Part shown: piece after piece, positions 1 to 5,203 of the stretch
Position numbering within the stretch: position 1 is the stretch's first letter
How the letters are laid out: each line of letters opens with the position of its first letter
Virus record (IMG/VR): IMGVR_UViG_3300027734_000374
Span: 1 to 20,648 of that record
DNA: 20,648 nucleotides
DNA from: a virus
Reading direction: 5' to 3' (one strand)
Notes under the pieces: generated by a model
Told to the model about the DNA's origin: nothing
Seen by the model: the letters and a program-made list of their open reading frames with translations, nothing else
Databases searched by the model: none
Made by a program: the position numbers and the translations under genes

Positions 1-99
1 GAACAACAATTTCGCCACCAATGTAAAGCGCATAGCGAACTTATGGGTTGCTACTATTGCGAATTTGATTACTCTAAAGAATGTGAGTGTGCTGAATAA
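1..99 (+). CDS. Cys-rich small protein, 5' end cut off by the window
   Basis: The frame is open from the first base and stops with TAA at 97-99, leaving 32 residues. They contain C8, H11, C17, C20, C28 and C30, a spacing that suggests a small metal-binding (zinc) knuckle. An internal ATG at 43 exists, but the Cys and His residues before it argue that the protein begins outside the window. The stop overlaps the next start (TAATG), as in many pairs here. Function unknown. Confidence 0.6.
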   Translation, partial: EQQFRHQCKAHSELMGCYYCEFDYSKECECAE

Positions 100-224
100 T
101 GGGATACATTGAAATTTTCCGTATGGATAACGAAGGTGCTGGTTGGGTAGATTTATCCGAAGCAACACCCGATGAATTGTTCAACATTGAATTAGGTTTA
201 TTAGATGAAGGAGCGTTCGAATGA
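99..224 (+). CDS. Hypothetical acidic protein, 41 aa
   Basis: It begins with the ATG of a TAATG overlap with the preceding gene and ends in an ATGA overlap with the next, so it is probably translated by coupling. The sequence begins MGYIEIFRMDNEGAGW and continues with an acidic, probably helical second half. No family is recognised. The evidence is the intact frame, the tight overlaps and codon use like its neighbours. Confidence 0.65.
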   Translation: MGYIEIFRMDNEGAGWVDLSEATPDELFNIELGLLDEGAFE

Positions 225-376
225 ATAAATACACTTTTGGAGTTTGGTTAGACATTGACGCAGAAGATGAAGAAATGGCGTTATCTTTATTTGATGAGGT
301 CGTAAAGAAAAATCCTTTTGTTTCAGACTCTTATTGTTTTGAATGGAAAGAGGTTGCCAATGAAATCGCAGTCTGA
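221..376 (+). CDS. Hypothetical protein, 51 aa
   Basis: It starts in an ATGA overlap with the previous stop. The protein is acidic in its first half (DIDAEDEEMALSLFDEV) and has one Cys near the C terminus. The pattern of a short strand followed by an acidic helix looks like a small alpha/beta fold, but no family is recognised. Its last 17 bases overlap the next gene in another frame. Confidence 0.65.
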   Translation: MNKYTFGVWLDIDAEDEEMALSLFDEVVKKNPFVSDSYCFEWKEVANEIAV

Positions 377-497
377 AATTGCTGGAATGTGGATTTGCTC
401 TAATTGCAATACTCTCGCCATTGTGTCAGTGGAAACTGATACAATACTTGTAACACAATGTAAATGCGTAACTAACGAAAGGGAAACTAATGTATAG
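360..497 (+). CDS. Zinc-ribbon-like microprotein, 45 aa
   Basis: Starts inside the end of the previous gene and overlaps the next by 8 bases. It has CSNC at residues 13-16 and CKC at 34-36, the usual layout of a very small zinc ribbon. The second half of the gene also contains a complete promoter (424-445) for the next gene, so this DNA both encodes residues IVSVETDTI and acts as a promoter. The same arrangement recurs at 5204-5408. Function unknown. Confidence 0.65.
   Translation: MKSQSEIAGMWICSNCNTLAIVSVETDTILVTQCKCVTNERETNV
424..445 (+). promoter_or_regulatory. PafBC/RecA-NDp-type promoter 1
   Basis: TGTCAG (424-429), 10 bases, TACAAT (440-445). The expected start is near 452, 38 bases before the ATG at 490, whose leader has AACGAAAGGG. 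It lies within the coding sequence of the preceding zinc-ribbon gene. The TGTCRG box 10 bases above a -10 matches the published mycobacterial RecA-NDp motif, the -26 element read by PafBC. Confidence 0.75.
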
Positions 498-690
498 ACT
501 AGATACTTACTATGACGGAAATTTGGAATACACACACCAATTTTCTGACGCCTTACAAGCCTTTGAGGCTTTCGCAAAATGTTATGATGTAGGGTTCGCC
601 AACGAATTCGCAACATATAATTTATCTTTGCCAACGGGCAAAATGTATACTAAAAACTTTAATAGAATTGGATTGGTATCCGCAAAATGA
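490..690 (+). CDS. Hypothetical protein, 66 aa
   Basis: First gene behind promoter 1; the ATG at 490 is preceded by the strong GAAAGGG ribosome site. The protein begins MYRLDTYYDG and has an aromatic, mixed-charge composition (Tyr and Phe rich), with no membrane segment and one Cys. The end overlaps the next start by four bases (ATGA), so the two are likely co-translated. No family recognised. Confidence 0.75.
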   Translation: MYRLDTYYDGNLEYTHQFSDALQAFEAFAKCYDVGFANEFATYNLSLPTGKMYTKNFNRIGLVSAK

Positions 691-878
691 TGACTCGTAA
701 AGATTATGTTGCTACCGCTGAAATTCTAAAGTATGTTAGCAATAAAACTCACCCCGCTGTTTTTTCTAAAATGGTTCACGATTTCGCAGAAATGTTTGCG
801 AAAGATAATGAACGATTTGATGTAACACGATTTCACGAAGCGAGTGGGTATAATGTTCCTAACTTCACTTCAAGATAA
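687..878 (+). CDS. Small phage protein with RKDY...DNERFD...RF motif, 63 aa
   Basis: Residues RKDYVATAEIL, FAEMFAKDNERFDVTRF and EASG follow a pattern I know from many small actinophage proteins (RxDY..IA, FA...DNxRFD..RF..A). These have no assigned function. Two ATGs are adjacent (687 and 690); 687 gives the ATGA overlap with the previous stop. It is probably a soluble helical protein. Assignment to the family is by pattern memory only. Confidence 0.7.
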   Translation: MMTRKDYVATAEILKYVSNKTHPAVFSKMVHDFAEMFAKDNERFDVTRFHEASGYNVPNFTSR

Positions 879-984
879 AGTAAAACGAATTCAGGAATTG
901 CGTCGCAGTAATGCGGCGCAACCTGTTCGCAATAAAAAAAAATACACACGCAAAATAAAACATAAAAATAAATTTGACACGTGA
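853..984 (+). CDS. Highly basic protein, 43 aa
   Basis: Opens with ATG inside the end of the previous gene and stops at TGA 982-984. The sequence is strongly basic (VKRIQELRRS, then NKKKYTRKIKHKNK), which suggests nucleic-acid binding. There is no clear ribosome site, so translation would rely on coupling. It runs into the start of the downstream regulatory region (TTGACA at 974). Basic tails of this kind are common among small phage proteins, but it could be a chance frame. Confidence 0.45.
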   Translation: MFLTSLQDKVKRIQELRRSNAAQPVRNKKKYTRKIKHKNKFDT

Positions 985-1007
985 CACAAAATCCCGCACA
1001 TAGCTGC

Positions 1008-1054
1008 GGGGTCGGGCGTGTCGTTAAGGGTGTGATCAAAAACACCCTGGAAAT
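1008..1054 (+). repeat. 47-bp dispersed element, copy a
   Basis: GGGG at the left edge, GTTAAG in the middle (1023-1028) and CCCTGGAAAT at the right edge, in the same ungapped register as seven other copies. This copy also contains GGGTGT...ACACCC, able to form a hairpin. Upstream lie TTGACA (974-979) and CCCGC/GCGGG (993-1010). It precedes promoter 2. Confidence 0.7.
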
Positions 1055-1073
1055 TTGGGCCAGGATTGGAATA

Positions 1074-1095
1074 TGTCGGTCCATTCTGCTATACT
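1074..1095 (+). promoter_or_regulatory. PafBC/RecA-NDp-type promoter 2 (TGTCGG variant)
   Basis: TGTCGG (1074-1079), 10 bases, TATACT (1090-1095). It is the only copy with G at the fifth position, which the known consensus TGTCRG allows. Its start near 1102 excludes the long upstream extension of the next reading frame and fixes the start at 1123. Confidence 0.65.
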
Positions 1096-1122
1096 TGCCA
1101 TTCAACCAACGATTGGGCTCTT

Positions 1123-1842
1123 ATGAAACTAAAACGTTCTAATGATAGAAAGGTGGCTAACCTTGTCACAAAAAATGGAAAGCAAGCCGCAATTGCGAAC
1201 ACGTTCGGATTACCTGCAGGAAAAAATTATTCATGCCCTGGTGCCACTAATATTTGTGAGAGTGTTTGCTACGCAGGAAAACTTGAAAAACTATTCCCAG
1301 GAGTAAAAACTAATCTGTTACACAATTGGGAATTGTTACGCAATGCAGACAATGACACAATGGTGCGTCTACTAGAAGAGATGATTGTTGATTTTGTTGC
1401 TGATTGTGATAAGAAGAGTGCCCCTAAGTTATTCCGTATCCACTGGGACGGAGATTTCTTCAATGATACTTATACCTATGCCTGGAAAACTGTTATTGAA
1501 AACCATTCCGATATTCAATTTTGGGTATACACACGTGTAAGCGACGCAGCGCTTATTCTCAAGGATGTATCTAATCTGTCTCTATACTATTCAACCGATG
1601 ATGAAAATAAAGAAATAGCATTCGATTTAAAAACTAATTCTAAGGTCCGCCTAGCCTATTTGGGAAAAACATTCGCTGCAACCGAAGACACAATGAAAGA
1701 ATTGACTGGCAAGCCTGGCGCTAAATGTCCTGAGAATTTAAAAGCAATTCCCCTTATTAGCAATGCAGGGTCCGCATGTGTATCATGTGGCCTATGTGTT
1801 TATGGTAAAGCAGACATTCGATTTTCTGCGAGTAAAAAATAA
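1123..1842 (+). CDS. gp88-like phage protein, 239 aa
   Basis: Resembles the phage Gene product 88 family (mycobacteriophage L5 gp88 type), function not established. Visible family marks: SCPGATNIC and CYAG (about residues 37-52), FRIHWDGDFFND near 105-116, and a C-terminal Cys cluster CPENLKAIPLIS...CVSCGLC. The Cys grouping suggests a metal or Fe-S site. I start at ATG 1123 because promoter 2 begins transcription near 1102; the frame is open further upstream, but only with a TTG that would lie before the promoter. The ribosome site is weak (ACGATTGGG). The stop overlaps a small membrane gene. Confidence 0.8.
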   Translation: MKLKRSNDRKVANLVTKNGKQAAIANTFGLPAGKNYSCPGATNICESVCYAGKLEKLFPGVKTNLLHNWELLRNADNDTMVRLLEEMIVDFVADCDKKSAPKLFRIHWDGDFFNDTYTYAWKTVIENHSDIQFWVYTRVSDAALILKDVSNLSLYYSTDDENKEIAFDLKTNSKVRLAYLGKTFAATEDTMKELTGKPGAKCPENLKAIPLISNAGSACVSCGLCVYGKADIRFSASKK

Positions 1843-1937
1843 TGTATGAGGTTATCGGTATTATTGGCGGATCCATGGTAATGCTTATATCTATCGTGCC
1901 AATTTTATTAGCTCTGTACGTATTTACTAAGCTATAG
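1842..1937 (+). CDS. Single-pass membrane microprotein, 31 aa
   Basis: Starts in a TAATG overlap with the gp88-like gene. Almost the whole protein is one hydrophobic segment (VIGIIGGSMVMLISIVPILL and on to Val-Phe), with Glu near the N terminus and Lys near the C terminus. It could anchor or modulate its upstream partner, but the function is unknown. It is supported by coupling and composition rather than homology. Confidence 0.55.
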   Translation: MYEVIGIIGGSMVMLISIVPILLALYVFTKL

Positions 1938-1949
1938 CGGCGTGTCGAC

Positions 1950-1978
1950 TTGACAAAGATCAAGTTGGCCCGTATATA
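1950..1978 (+). promoter_or_regulatory. Sigma-70-type promoter upstream of element b
   Basis: TTGACA (1950-1955), 17 bases, TATATA (1973-1978). It would add a second, housekeeping start near 1985 for the gene at 2127, about 120 bases above the PafBC-type start. TTGACA at the same relative place occurs above elements a and e, but there the -10 is poor. Confidence 0.5.
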
Positions 1979-1980
1979 TA

Positions 1981-2027
1981 GGGGGTTATCCACAGGGTTA
2001 TGAGAGTTATCCACAACCCCTGGAATT
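1981..2027 (+). repeat. 47-bp dispersed element, copy b, with two DnaA boxes
   Basis: Same register as the other copies (GGGGG at the left edge, CCCTGGAATT at the right). It contains two direct TTATCCACA boxes, 1986-1994 and 2007-2015, 21 bp apart. These are perfect matches to the DnaA-box consensus TTATNCACA. The edges GGGGTT and AACCCC are complementary. Confidence 0.75.
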
Positions 2028-2042
2028 GTGAGTATTATCACA
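2027..2042. promoter_or_regulatory. CRP/GlxR-like palindrome
   Basis: TGTGA-GTATTA-TCACA, a perfect TGTGA-N6-TCACA dyad. It begins on the last base of element b and is centred about 69.5 bases above the predicted start of promoter 3. This is the classic site of CRP-family regulators (Crp or GlxR in actinobacteria). Confidence 0.65.
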
Positions 2043-2075
2043 AAAGCTGCGACACGCCGAGAATGGATTAGGTAA

Positions 2076-2097
2076 TGTCAGTCGGTTATGCTAAAAT
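2076..2097 (+). promoter_or_regulatory. PafBC/RecA-NDp-type promoter 3
   Basis: TGTCAG (2076-2081), 10 bases, TAAAAT (2092-2097). Predicted start near 2104; the leader carries CAACGAAAGG before ATG 2127. This places the start of the gene at 2127 rather than the in-frame ATG at 2088. Confidence 0.75.
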
Positions 2098-2126
2098 ACT
2101 CTTATACCAACAACGAAAGGTTACAA

Positions 2127-2351
2127 ATGTCTAATGTAATGACAGTTCCACACACAGTAGTATTCGAAGCAATAATTGACTTAGATAAAATTCCTGCTAA
2201 TTTATTGCGCCCTCTACTTGCGCTTGACCAAAGTTCAATTGAACAAATGTGTAAGGAAGCAACACTTCACGCACTTACTGAGTCTAATGTATTACAAACT
2301 GCTAATGAGTTCAACACTTGGGCAGAAGTAACTATCAAGGGAGATAAATAA
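2127..2351 (+). CDS. Hypothetical protein, 74 aa
   Basis: Behind promoter 3, with GAAAGG 7 bases before the ATG. Starts MSNVMTVPHTVVFEAII; the pattern of a beta strand, helices and a final strand (FNTWAEVTIKGDK) suggests a compact alpha/beta domain. Two Cys/His residues do not form an obvious site. No family is recognised. The next gene starts two bases after the stop, so they form a two-gene operon. Confidence 0.75.
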   Translation: MSNVMTVPHTVVFEAIIDLDKIPANLLRPLLALDQSSIEQMCKEATLHALTESNVLQTANEFNTWAEVTIKGDK

Positions 2352-2353
2352 TA

Positions 2354-2623
2354 ATGGGAAGCGTAACAGCAATTGGATTAGCCGATAGCGTATTAGATTT
2401 AGAAACACAATTAGCGTATCATTTACAGGGTAATCATTACCCGCCCGTTCCACTTTCTATGGTCAAGCCTTGTATCGATGCTATTGACGCATACTACGAT
2501 GAGGATTTTGATCGACAGATAGAAATGCCTGAAGGCGTATCTTATAAAGGATTAGATACAGCACCCGCCTCCGCTATCATAGACCAACACCACTTAGAGT
2601 TTTGGCTACCTGAGTGTGAGTAG
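2354..2623 (+). CDS. Hypothetical protein with HYPPVP motif, 89 aa
   Basis: Second gene of the promoter 3 unit. Starts MGSVTAIGLADS; the middle has HLQGNHYPPVPLSMV followed by an acidic helix (DAYYDEDFD) and a C-terminal HHLEFWLPE. The HYPPVP stretch is one I associate with small actinophage proteins of unknown role. The last codons overlap a CRP-like palindrome (2615-2630) that belongs to the next promoter. Confidence 0.75.
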   Translation: MGSVTAIGLADSVLDLETQLAYHLQGNHYPPVPLSMVKPCIDAIDAYYDEDFDRQIEMPEGVSYKGLDTAPASAIIDQHHLEFWLPECE

Positions 2624-2630
2624 CATCACA
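2615..2630. promoter_or_regulatory. CRP/GlxR-like palindrome
   Basis: TGTGA-GTAGCA-TCACA, overlapping the stop codon of the preceding gene. Its centre is about 74.5 bases above the predicted start of promoter 4, the same distance as the site at 3863 has to promoter 6. No 47-bp element accompanies it. Confidence 0.6.
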
Positions 2631-2668
2631 CAATAACTTTCTCAAATAATGAGATAGGGCTAGACTAA

Positions 2669-2690
2669 TGTCAGACCCCAATGCTATACT
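2669..2690 (+). promoter_or_regulatory. PafBC/RecA-NDp-type promoter 4
   Basis: TGTCAG (2669-2674), 10 bases, TATACT (2685-2690). The spacer ACCCCAATGC is close to that of promoter 5. Drives the 59-aa gene at 2719, whose leader has AAAGAAAAGAGG. Confidence 0.75.
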
Positions 2691-2718
2691 ACTAACCTAA
2701 CAAAGAAAAGAGGCAAAA

Positions 2719-2898
2719 ATGACAATAGAAGGCAAACTCTATCAGATTGGTGATTTATTCACTACTCTAAAGTCAAAAAAGACAGGTGTAATCAAAGAGA
2801 TACACCCACAAGCATCTGGCTCGGTGCGTGTGCTACTGGAACTACCTAGCAAGGAAACTCGCTGGACTTCGGTATCTGCTAAGACCCTTTTAGGATAA
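2719..2898 (+). CDS. Hypothetical SH3-like small protein, 59 aa
   Basis: ATG after AAGAGG, 29 bases below the -10 of promoter 4. The sequence (YQIGDLFTTLKSKKTGVIKEIHP...VRVLLELPSKETRWTSV) alternates short strands with turns, typical of a small beta barrel: G-D-x-F, then K-T-G-V-I, then a strand ending with W-T. The KxGxV(I)xEI pattern resembles SH3-type or KOW-like folds, but that is a structural guess. Followed by a two-hairpin element. Confidence 0.75.
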   Translation: MTIEGKLYQIGDLFTTLKSKKTGVIKEIHPQASGSVRVLLELPSKETRWTSVSAKTLLG

Positions 2899-2925
2899 TA
2901 CCTAAAACGAAACAGGGACAGTTTT

Positions 2926-2975
2926 GAGAGTATCTAGTCCAATGTCGTAAGTAAGAACTCTCCACCTTCGGGTGG
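2926..2975 (+). other. Two-hairpin RNA element with UUCG tetraloop
   Basis: GAGAGT (2926-2931) pairs with ACTCTC (2957-2962), followed at once by CCACC-TTCG-GGTGG (2962-2975), a classic very stable C(UUCG)G hairpin. There is no T-run, so this may be a 3' end stabiliser, processing site or weak terminator. A similar pair of hairpins lies at 3467-3502. Promoter 5 starts four bases later. Confidence 0.6.
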
Positions 2976-2978
2976 AAA

Positions 2979-3000
2979 TGTCAGACCCCCCTGCTATACT
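2979..3000 (+). promoter_or_regulatory. PafBC/RecA-NDp-type promoter 5
   Basis: TGTCAG (2979-2984), 10 bases, TATACT (2995-3000). The leader of about 30 bases ends CAACGAAAGG before ATG 3036. Confidence 0.8.
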
Positions 3001-3035
3001 ATCCATAACAACAACCAACCAACGAAAGGTAATAA

Positions 3036-3452
3036 ATGTCAAGACAAATCACAGTAAAGGTAGCAACAAGCAAAGTAATCAAGGCACTAGAGGCTCGTCT
3101 AGCAACGCTAGAAAACGATTACAACACACAGACCGCAAAGGAAGCAAAGTTCGGCAAAGCGCAAGAAGCGTGGCGCAAGGAAATTGGCAAGTGGGCTATT
3201 GCCAACTTCTCAAAGGCTGAGAACCTTCGCACAAACTATCGTCAATGGAACAACACTCTCAATGTTGATTTTGACATCATCACAAAAGATGGAAGTTTTC
3301 CTGCTGAACCTGAAAAAGACTTTGAGGTTATCCATCAGCACCAGTATCGTGAGATGAAAGAGGACATCACAAATGCTCTCACAATTCTCAAAATGACAGA
3401 TGAGGAAACAGTAAATGCTTCTACAATGAAGCAGATTGCTAAGTATCTCTAA
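3036..3452 (+). CDS. Hypothetical coiled-coil protein, 138 aa
   Basis: Behind promoter 5 with GAAAGG upstream of the ATG. Residues 8-50 are a long charged helix (KVIKALEARLATLENDYN and on), likely a coiled coil, followed by a mixed domain. The C terminus (NALTILKMTDEETVNASTMK) is again helical. No Cys and no membrane segment. This looks like a soluble oligomeric phage protein of unknown role. The alternative frame at 2972-3220 overlaps the promoter and is a shadow. Confidence 0.8.
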   Translation: MSRQITVKVATSKVIKALEARLATLENDYNTQTAKEAKFGKAQEAWRKEIGKWAIANFSKAENLRTNYRQWNNTLNVDFDIITKDGSFPAEPEKDFEVIHQHQYREMKEDITNALTILKMTDEETVNASTMKQIAKYL

Positions 3453-3466
3453 ATAAATAAACGACC

Positions 3467-3502
3467 TGAGTAAGTCGCCAAACTGCTCACACCTTCGGGT
3501 GT
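3467..3502 (+). other. Two-hairpin RNA element with UUCG tetraloop
   Basis: TGAGTA (3467-3472) pairs with TGCTCA (3484-3489) using one G-U pair, followed by ACACC-TTCG-GGTGT (3489-3502). The first hairpin and its flanks match, without gaps, the terminator-like hairpin at 4990-5012 (CCTGAG...AAACTGCTCACA). The next gene has no promoter of its own, so this element must be read through. Confidence 0.6.
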
Positions 3503-3524
3503 TCCTACTAACAAAGGTAATACA

Positions 3525-3752
3525 ATGCGTTTCAAGATAGAAATGTTTGATGAAGTAAAAGCAAATGATTTAACAATTTATTCAGATGAAGGCTATGATA
3601 ACGAAAGCCTAAAAGAACTTGTGTTCTCAAATCTAAAACGATTTGATGGAAATGTAAAAGCGTTTGTGTATGATCAAAAAAATAAAAAGAAAACGTCCGC
3701 TGCATTCTTTCCTATGGAAACAGTTAACTTCGTAAAATCCCTAATTAAATAA
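3525..3752 (+). CDS. Hypothetical protein, 75 aa
   Basis: ATG 3525 with AAAGG eight bases upstream; there is no promoter between it and the previous gene, so it depends on read-through of the hairpin element. Composition: MRFKIEMFDEVKAND, an acidic middle, then VKAFVYDQKNKKK and a C-terminal helix. No Cys. The pattern of strand, helix, strand suggests a small alpha/beta fold; no family recognised. A strong terminator follows. Confidence 0.75.
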   Translation: MRFKIEMFDEVKANDLTIYSDEGYDNESLKELVFSNLKRFDGNVKAFVYDQKNKKKTSAAFFPMETVNFVKSLIK

Positions 3753-3756
3753 AGCT

Positions 3757-3794
3757 TGGGGCGGGAGTATCCGAATCCCGCCTCATCTTATTAT
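3757..3794 (+). terminator. Rho-independent terminator
   Basis: TGGGGCGGGA (3757-3766) pairs with TCCCGCCTCA (3776-3785) over ten positions (one G-U), loop GTATCCGAA, followed by TCTTATTATT. It closes the promoter 5 transcript right after the 75-aa gene. Confidence 0.75.
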
Positions 3795-3814
3795 TTGAGA
3801 TGCCCGTAGAGGTG

Positions 3815-3861
3815 CGGGGTTATCCACAGGTTTAAGTGGAGCTGTGGATATCCCTGGAATT
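3815..3861 (+). repeat. 47-bp dispersed element, copy c, with inverted DnaA boxes
   Basis: CGGGG at the left edge, TTTAAG in the middle, CCCTGGAATT at the right edge. It contains TTATCCACA (3820-3828) and, inverted, TGTGGATAT (3843-3851). The two arms pair (TATCCACA with TGTGGATA), and the edge GGG pairs with CCC, so the whole element can form one hairpin. Confidence 0.75.
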
Positions 3862-3862
3862 T

Positions 3863-3878
3863 TGTGAGATTACTCACA
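3863..3878. promoter_or_regulatory. CRP/GlxR-like palindrome
   Basis: TGTGA-GATTAC-TCACA, one base after element c. Centre about 74.5 bases above the predicted start of promoter 6. Confidence 0.65.
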
Positions 3879-3916
3879 CTGATCAATTCGGACATATTGT
3901 ATCTAATCCTAGACAA

Positions 3917-3938
3917 TGTCAGTGCCACCTGTTATACT
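3917..3938 (+). promoter_or_regulatory. PafBC/RecA-NDp-type promoter 6
   Basis: TGTCAG (3917-3922), 10 bases, TATACT (3933-3938). Start near 3945; leader AAACGAAAGGA before ATG 3968. This rules out the longer in-frame start at 3836. Confidence 0.8.
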
Positions 3939-3967
3939 TACAACTAATCAAACGAAAGGAAATAAAA

Positions 3968-4975
3968 ATGGCTCATAATCTAGAAATGGAAAATGGCGAA
4001 GTTGCTTTTGCTCTTCGTGGTGCTCCTGCTTGGCACAATCTCGCTAACCGAATCTTTACAAAAGATGAGGAAGTTACAACTAGTCTAATGCTTGATGAAG
4101 CAAAACTTTCTAATTGGAATGTTCGCTTATCTCCATTGACCGACCACATTTCAGAATCTTGGAATGATGTATCTCAGGCATCTCTTGTCATTCGTGATAA
4201 CCCATTCAACAAGGGTGTAGATGTTCTCGCAACTGTAGGCAAGCGTTACAAGCCTGTGCAGAATGAGGAACTATTTGCATTCGCTGATGCAATTCACGAT
4301 GCCAATGCCGATTGCCGTTGGGAATCTGCTGGCTCACTAAAGAAGGGCAAAGTGGTTTTCGGAACTGTGGACATTCCACGCACAATGGTTCTTGACCCAC
4401 AAGGCGCTAACGATGAGACAAAACTTTATCTCATTGTATGGACTTCACACGATGGTTCTGTTGCCGTTCAGGCAGCCGTTACTCCTGTTCGTGTTGTATG
4501 CCAAAACACTTTGAATCTTGCAATGCGTAATGCTAAGCAATCATTCAAGATTCGTCATACACAATCTGTTGACGGGCGCATTCAAGTTGCTCGTGAAACT
4601 CTTGGGCTTGCTCTTGGATACTTTGATGAATTTGAAAAGGAAGCGCAAGCACTTTTCTCTCAATCAATTACCGATGCTGAATTTTCTAAGTTGATTCAGA
4701 CAATTTATCCTAAGCCAGATAAAGATGCAGCAAAAGTTGCACTTACTAAGTGGGAGAATAAGGTTGTGCTTCTTGATGACCTTTATCATAACTCACCAAC
4801 TAACGCTAACATCAAGGGAACTAAGTGGGGCGCATTCAACGCACTAACTGAACGCCTTGATTATTATCGTTCAGGTCGTGGCAATTCTGAAACACTAATG
4901 GCTGGTGCATCAGGCTTTGACCCAATTCTAACTGCTGAGAAAAACAAAATCAAGAAATTGGTTTCTGCTTTCTAA
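3968..4975 (+). CDS. DUF932 (phage/plasmid-like TIGR03299) protein, 335 aa
   Basis: Begins MAHNLEMENGEVAFALRG, then AWHNLANRIF, the hallmark of DUF932/TIGR03299 proteins carried by phages and plasmids. Also seen are VLATVGKRYKPVQNEELFAF near residue 80, the core TPVRVVCQNTLNLAM near 175, and a C terminus with NALTERLDYYRSGRG. The molecular role of the family is not established; a link to DNA replication or anti-restriction has been suggested. Length is normal. The gene has its own PafBC-type promoter plus a CRP-like site and element c, so it is one of the most heavily regulated genes here. A terminator hairpin follows. Confidence 0.88.
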   Translation: MAHNLEMENGEVAFALRGAPAWHNLANRIFTKDEEVTTSLMLDEAKLSNWNVRLSPLTDHISESWNDVSQASLVIRDNPFNKGVDVLATVGKRYKPVQNEELFAFADAIHDANADCRWESAGSLKKGKVVFGTVDIPRTMVLDPQGANDETKLYLIVWTSHDGSVAVQAAVTPVRVVCQNTLNLAMRNAKQSFKIRHTQSVDGRIQVARETLGLALGYFDEFEKEAQALFSQSITDAEFSKLIQTIYPKPDKDAAKVALTKWENKVVLLDDLYHNSPTNANIKGTKWGAFNALTERLDYYRSGRGNSETLMAGASGFDPILTAEKNKIKKLVSAF

Positions 4976-4989
4976 ATAAAAATAAATCC

Positions 4990-5024
4990 TGAGCAAGATT
5001 TAAAACTGCTCACAATTTTTATTT
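4990..5024 (+). terminator. Terminator hairpin before tRNA-Asp
   Basis: TGAGCA (4990-4995) pairs perfectly with TGCTCA (5007-5012), then CAATTTTTATTT. It matches the hairpin at 3467-3489 with compensating change in the stem. The tRNA starts on the very next base, so it may serve as a processing site as well. Confidence 0.6.
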
Positions 5025-5098
5025 GGTCTGTTAGCTCAGTTGGTTAGAGCGCTACCCTGTCACGGTAGAGGTCGACGGTTCAAGTCCGTTACAGATCG
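5025..5098 (+). tRNA. tRNA-Asp (GTC)
   Basis: Complete cloverleaf: acceptor GGTCTGT with ACAGATC (one G-U), D stem GCTC/GAGC, anticodon stem CTACC/GGTAG with loop CTGTCAC (anticodon GTC), T stem GACGG/CCGTT with loop TTCAAGT, discriminator G. CCA is not encoded. No promoter of its own is obvious; it follows the DUF932 terminator directly. Confidence 0.93.
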
Positions 5099-5118
5099 CA
5101 AAAAGCCCGCAGTATTAA

Positions 5119-5165
5119 GGGGGAAAAAAGTGTGTTAAGAAACACATATAAAAAGCCCTGGAAAA
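5119..5165 (+). repeat. 47-bp dispersed element, copy d
   Basis: GGGGG at the left edge, GTTAAG in the middle (5134-5139), CCCTGGAAAA at the right, in the common register. CCCGC lies 13 bases upstream of its left edge, as in copies a and e. TGTG/CACA in the middle can pair. It precedes promoter 7 by nine bases. Confidence 0.7.
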
Positions 5166-5174
5166 GCTTGTGAA

Positions 5175-5196
5175 TGTCAGCCAGGTAGTGTATAAT
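5175..5196 (+). promoter_or_regulatory. PafBC/RecA-NDp-type promoter 7 (leaderless output)
   Basis: TGTCAG (5175-5180), 10 bases, TATAAT (5191-5196). The predicted start near 5203 is one base before ATG 5204, so the transcript would be leaderless, unlike the other PafBC-type promoters here. Confidence 0.75.
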
Positions 5197-5203
5197 TCTC
5201 ATC

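Larger units (their letters stand above)
1938..2059. repeat. Inverted repeat bracketing element b
   Basis: CGGCGTGTCG (1938-1947) and its perfect complement CGACACGCCG (2050-2059) enclose a sigma-70-like promoter, element b, two DnaA boxes and a CRP-like site. The left arm begins directly after the TAG of the membrane gene. Element a carries a related GGGCGTGTCG at 1014-1023. It may fold as the base of a long stem or be a paired protein site. Confidence 0.6.

Noticed and set aside
833-1105. Minus-strand reading frame, 90 aa
   Set aside because: Lies opposite the promoter region and the gp88-like start, has no ribosome site and a hydrophobic composition typical of antisense shadows.
3836-3967. 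Longer start for the DUF932 protein
   Set aside because: The in-frame extension covers element c, a CRP-like site and promoter 6; family proteins begin near the ATG at 3968.
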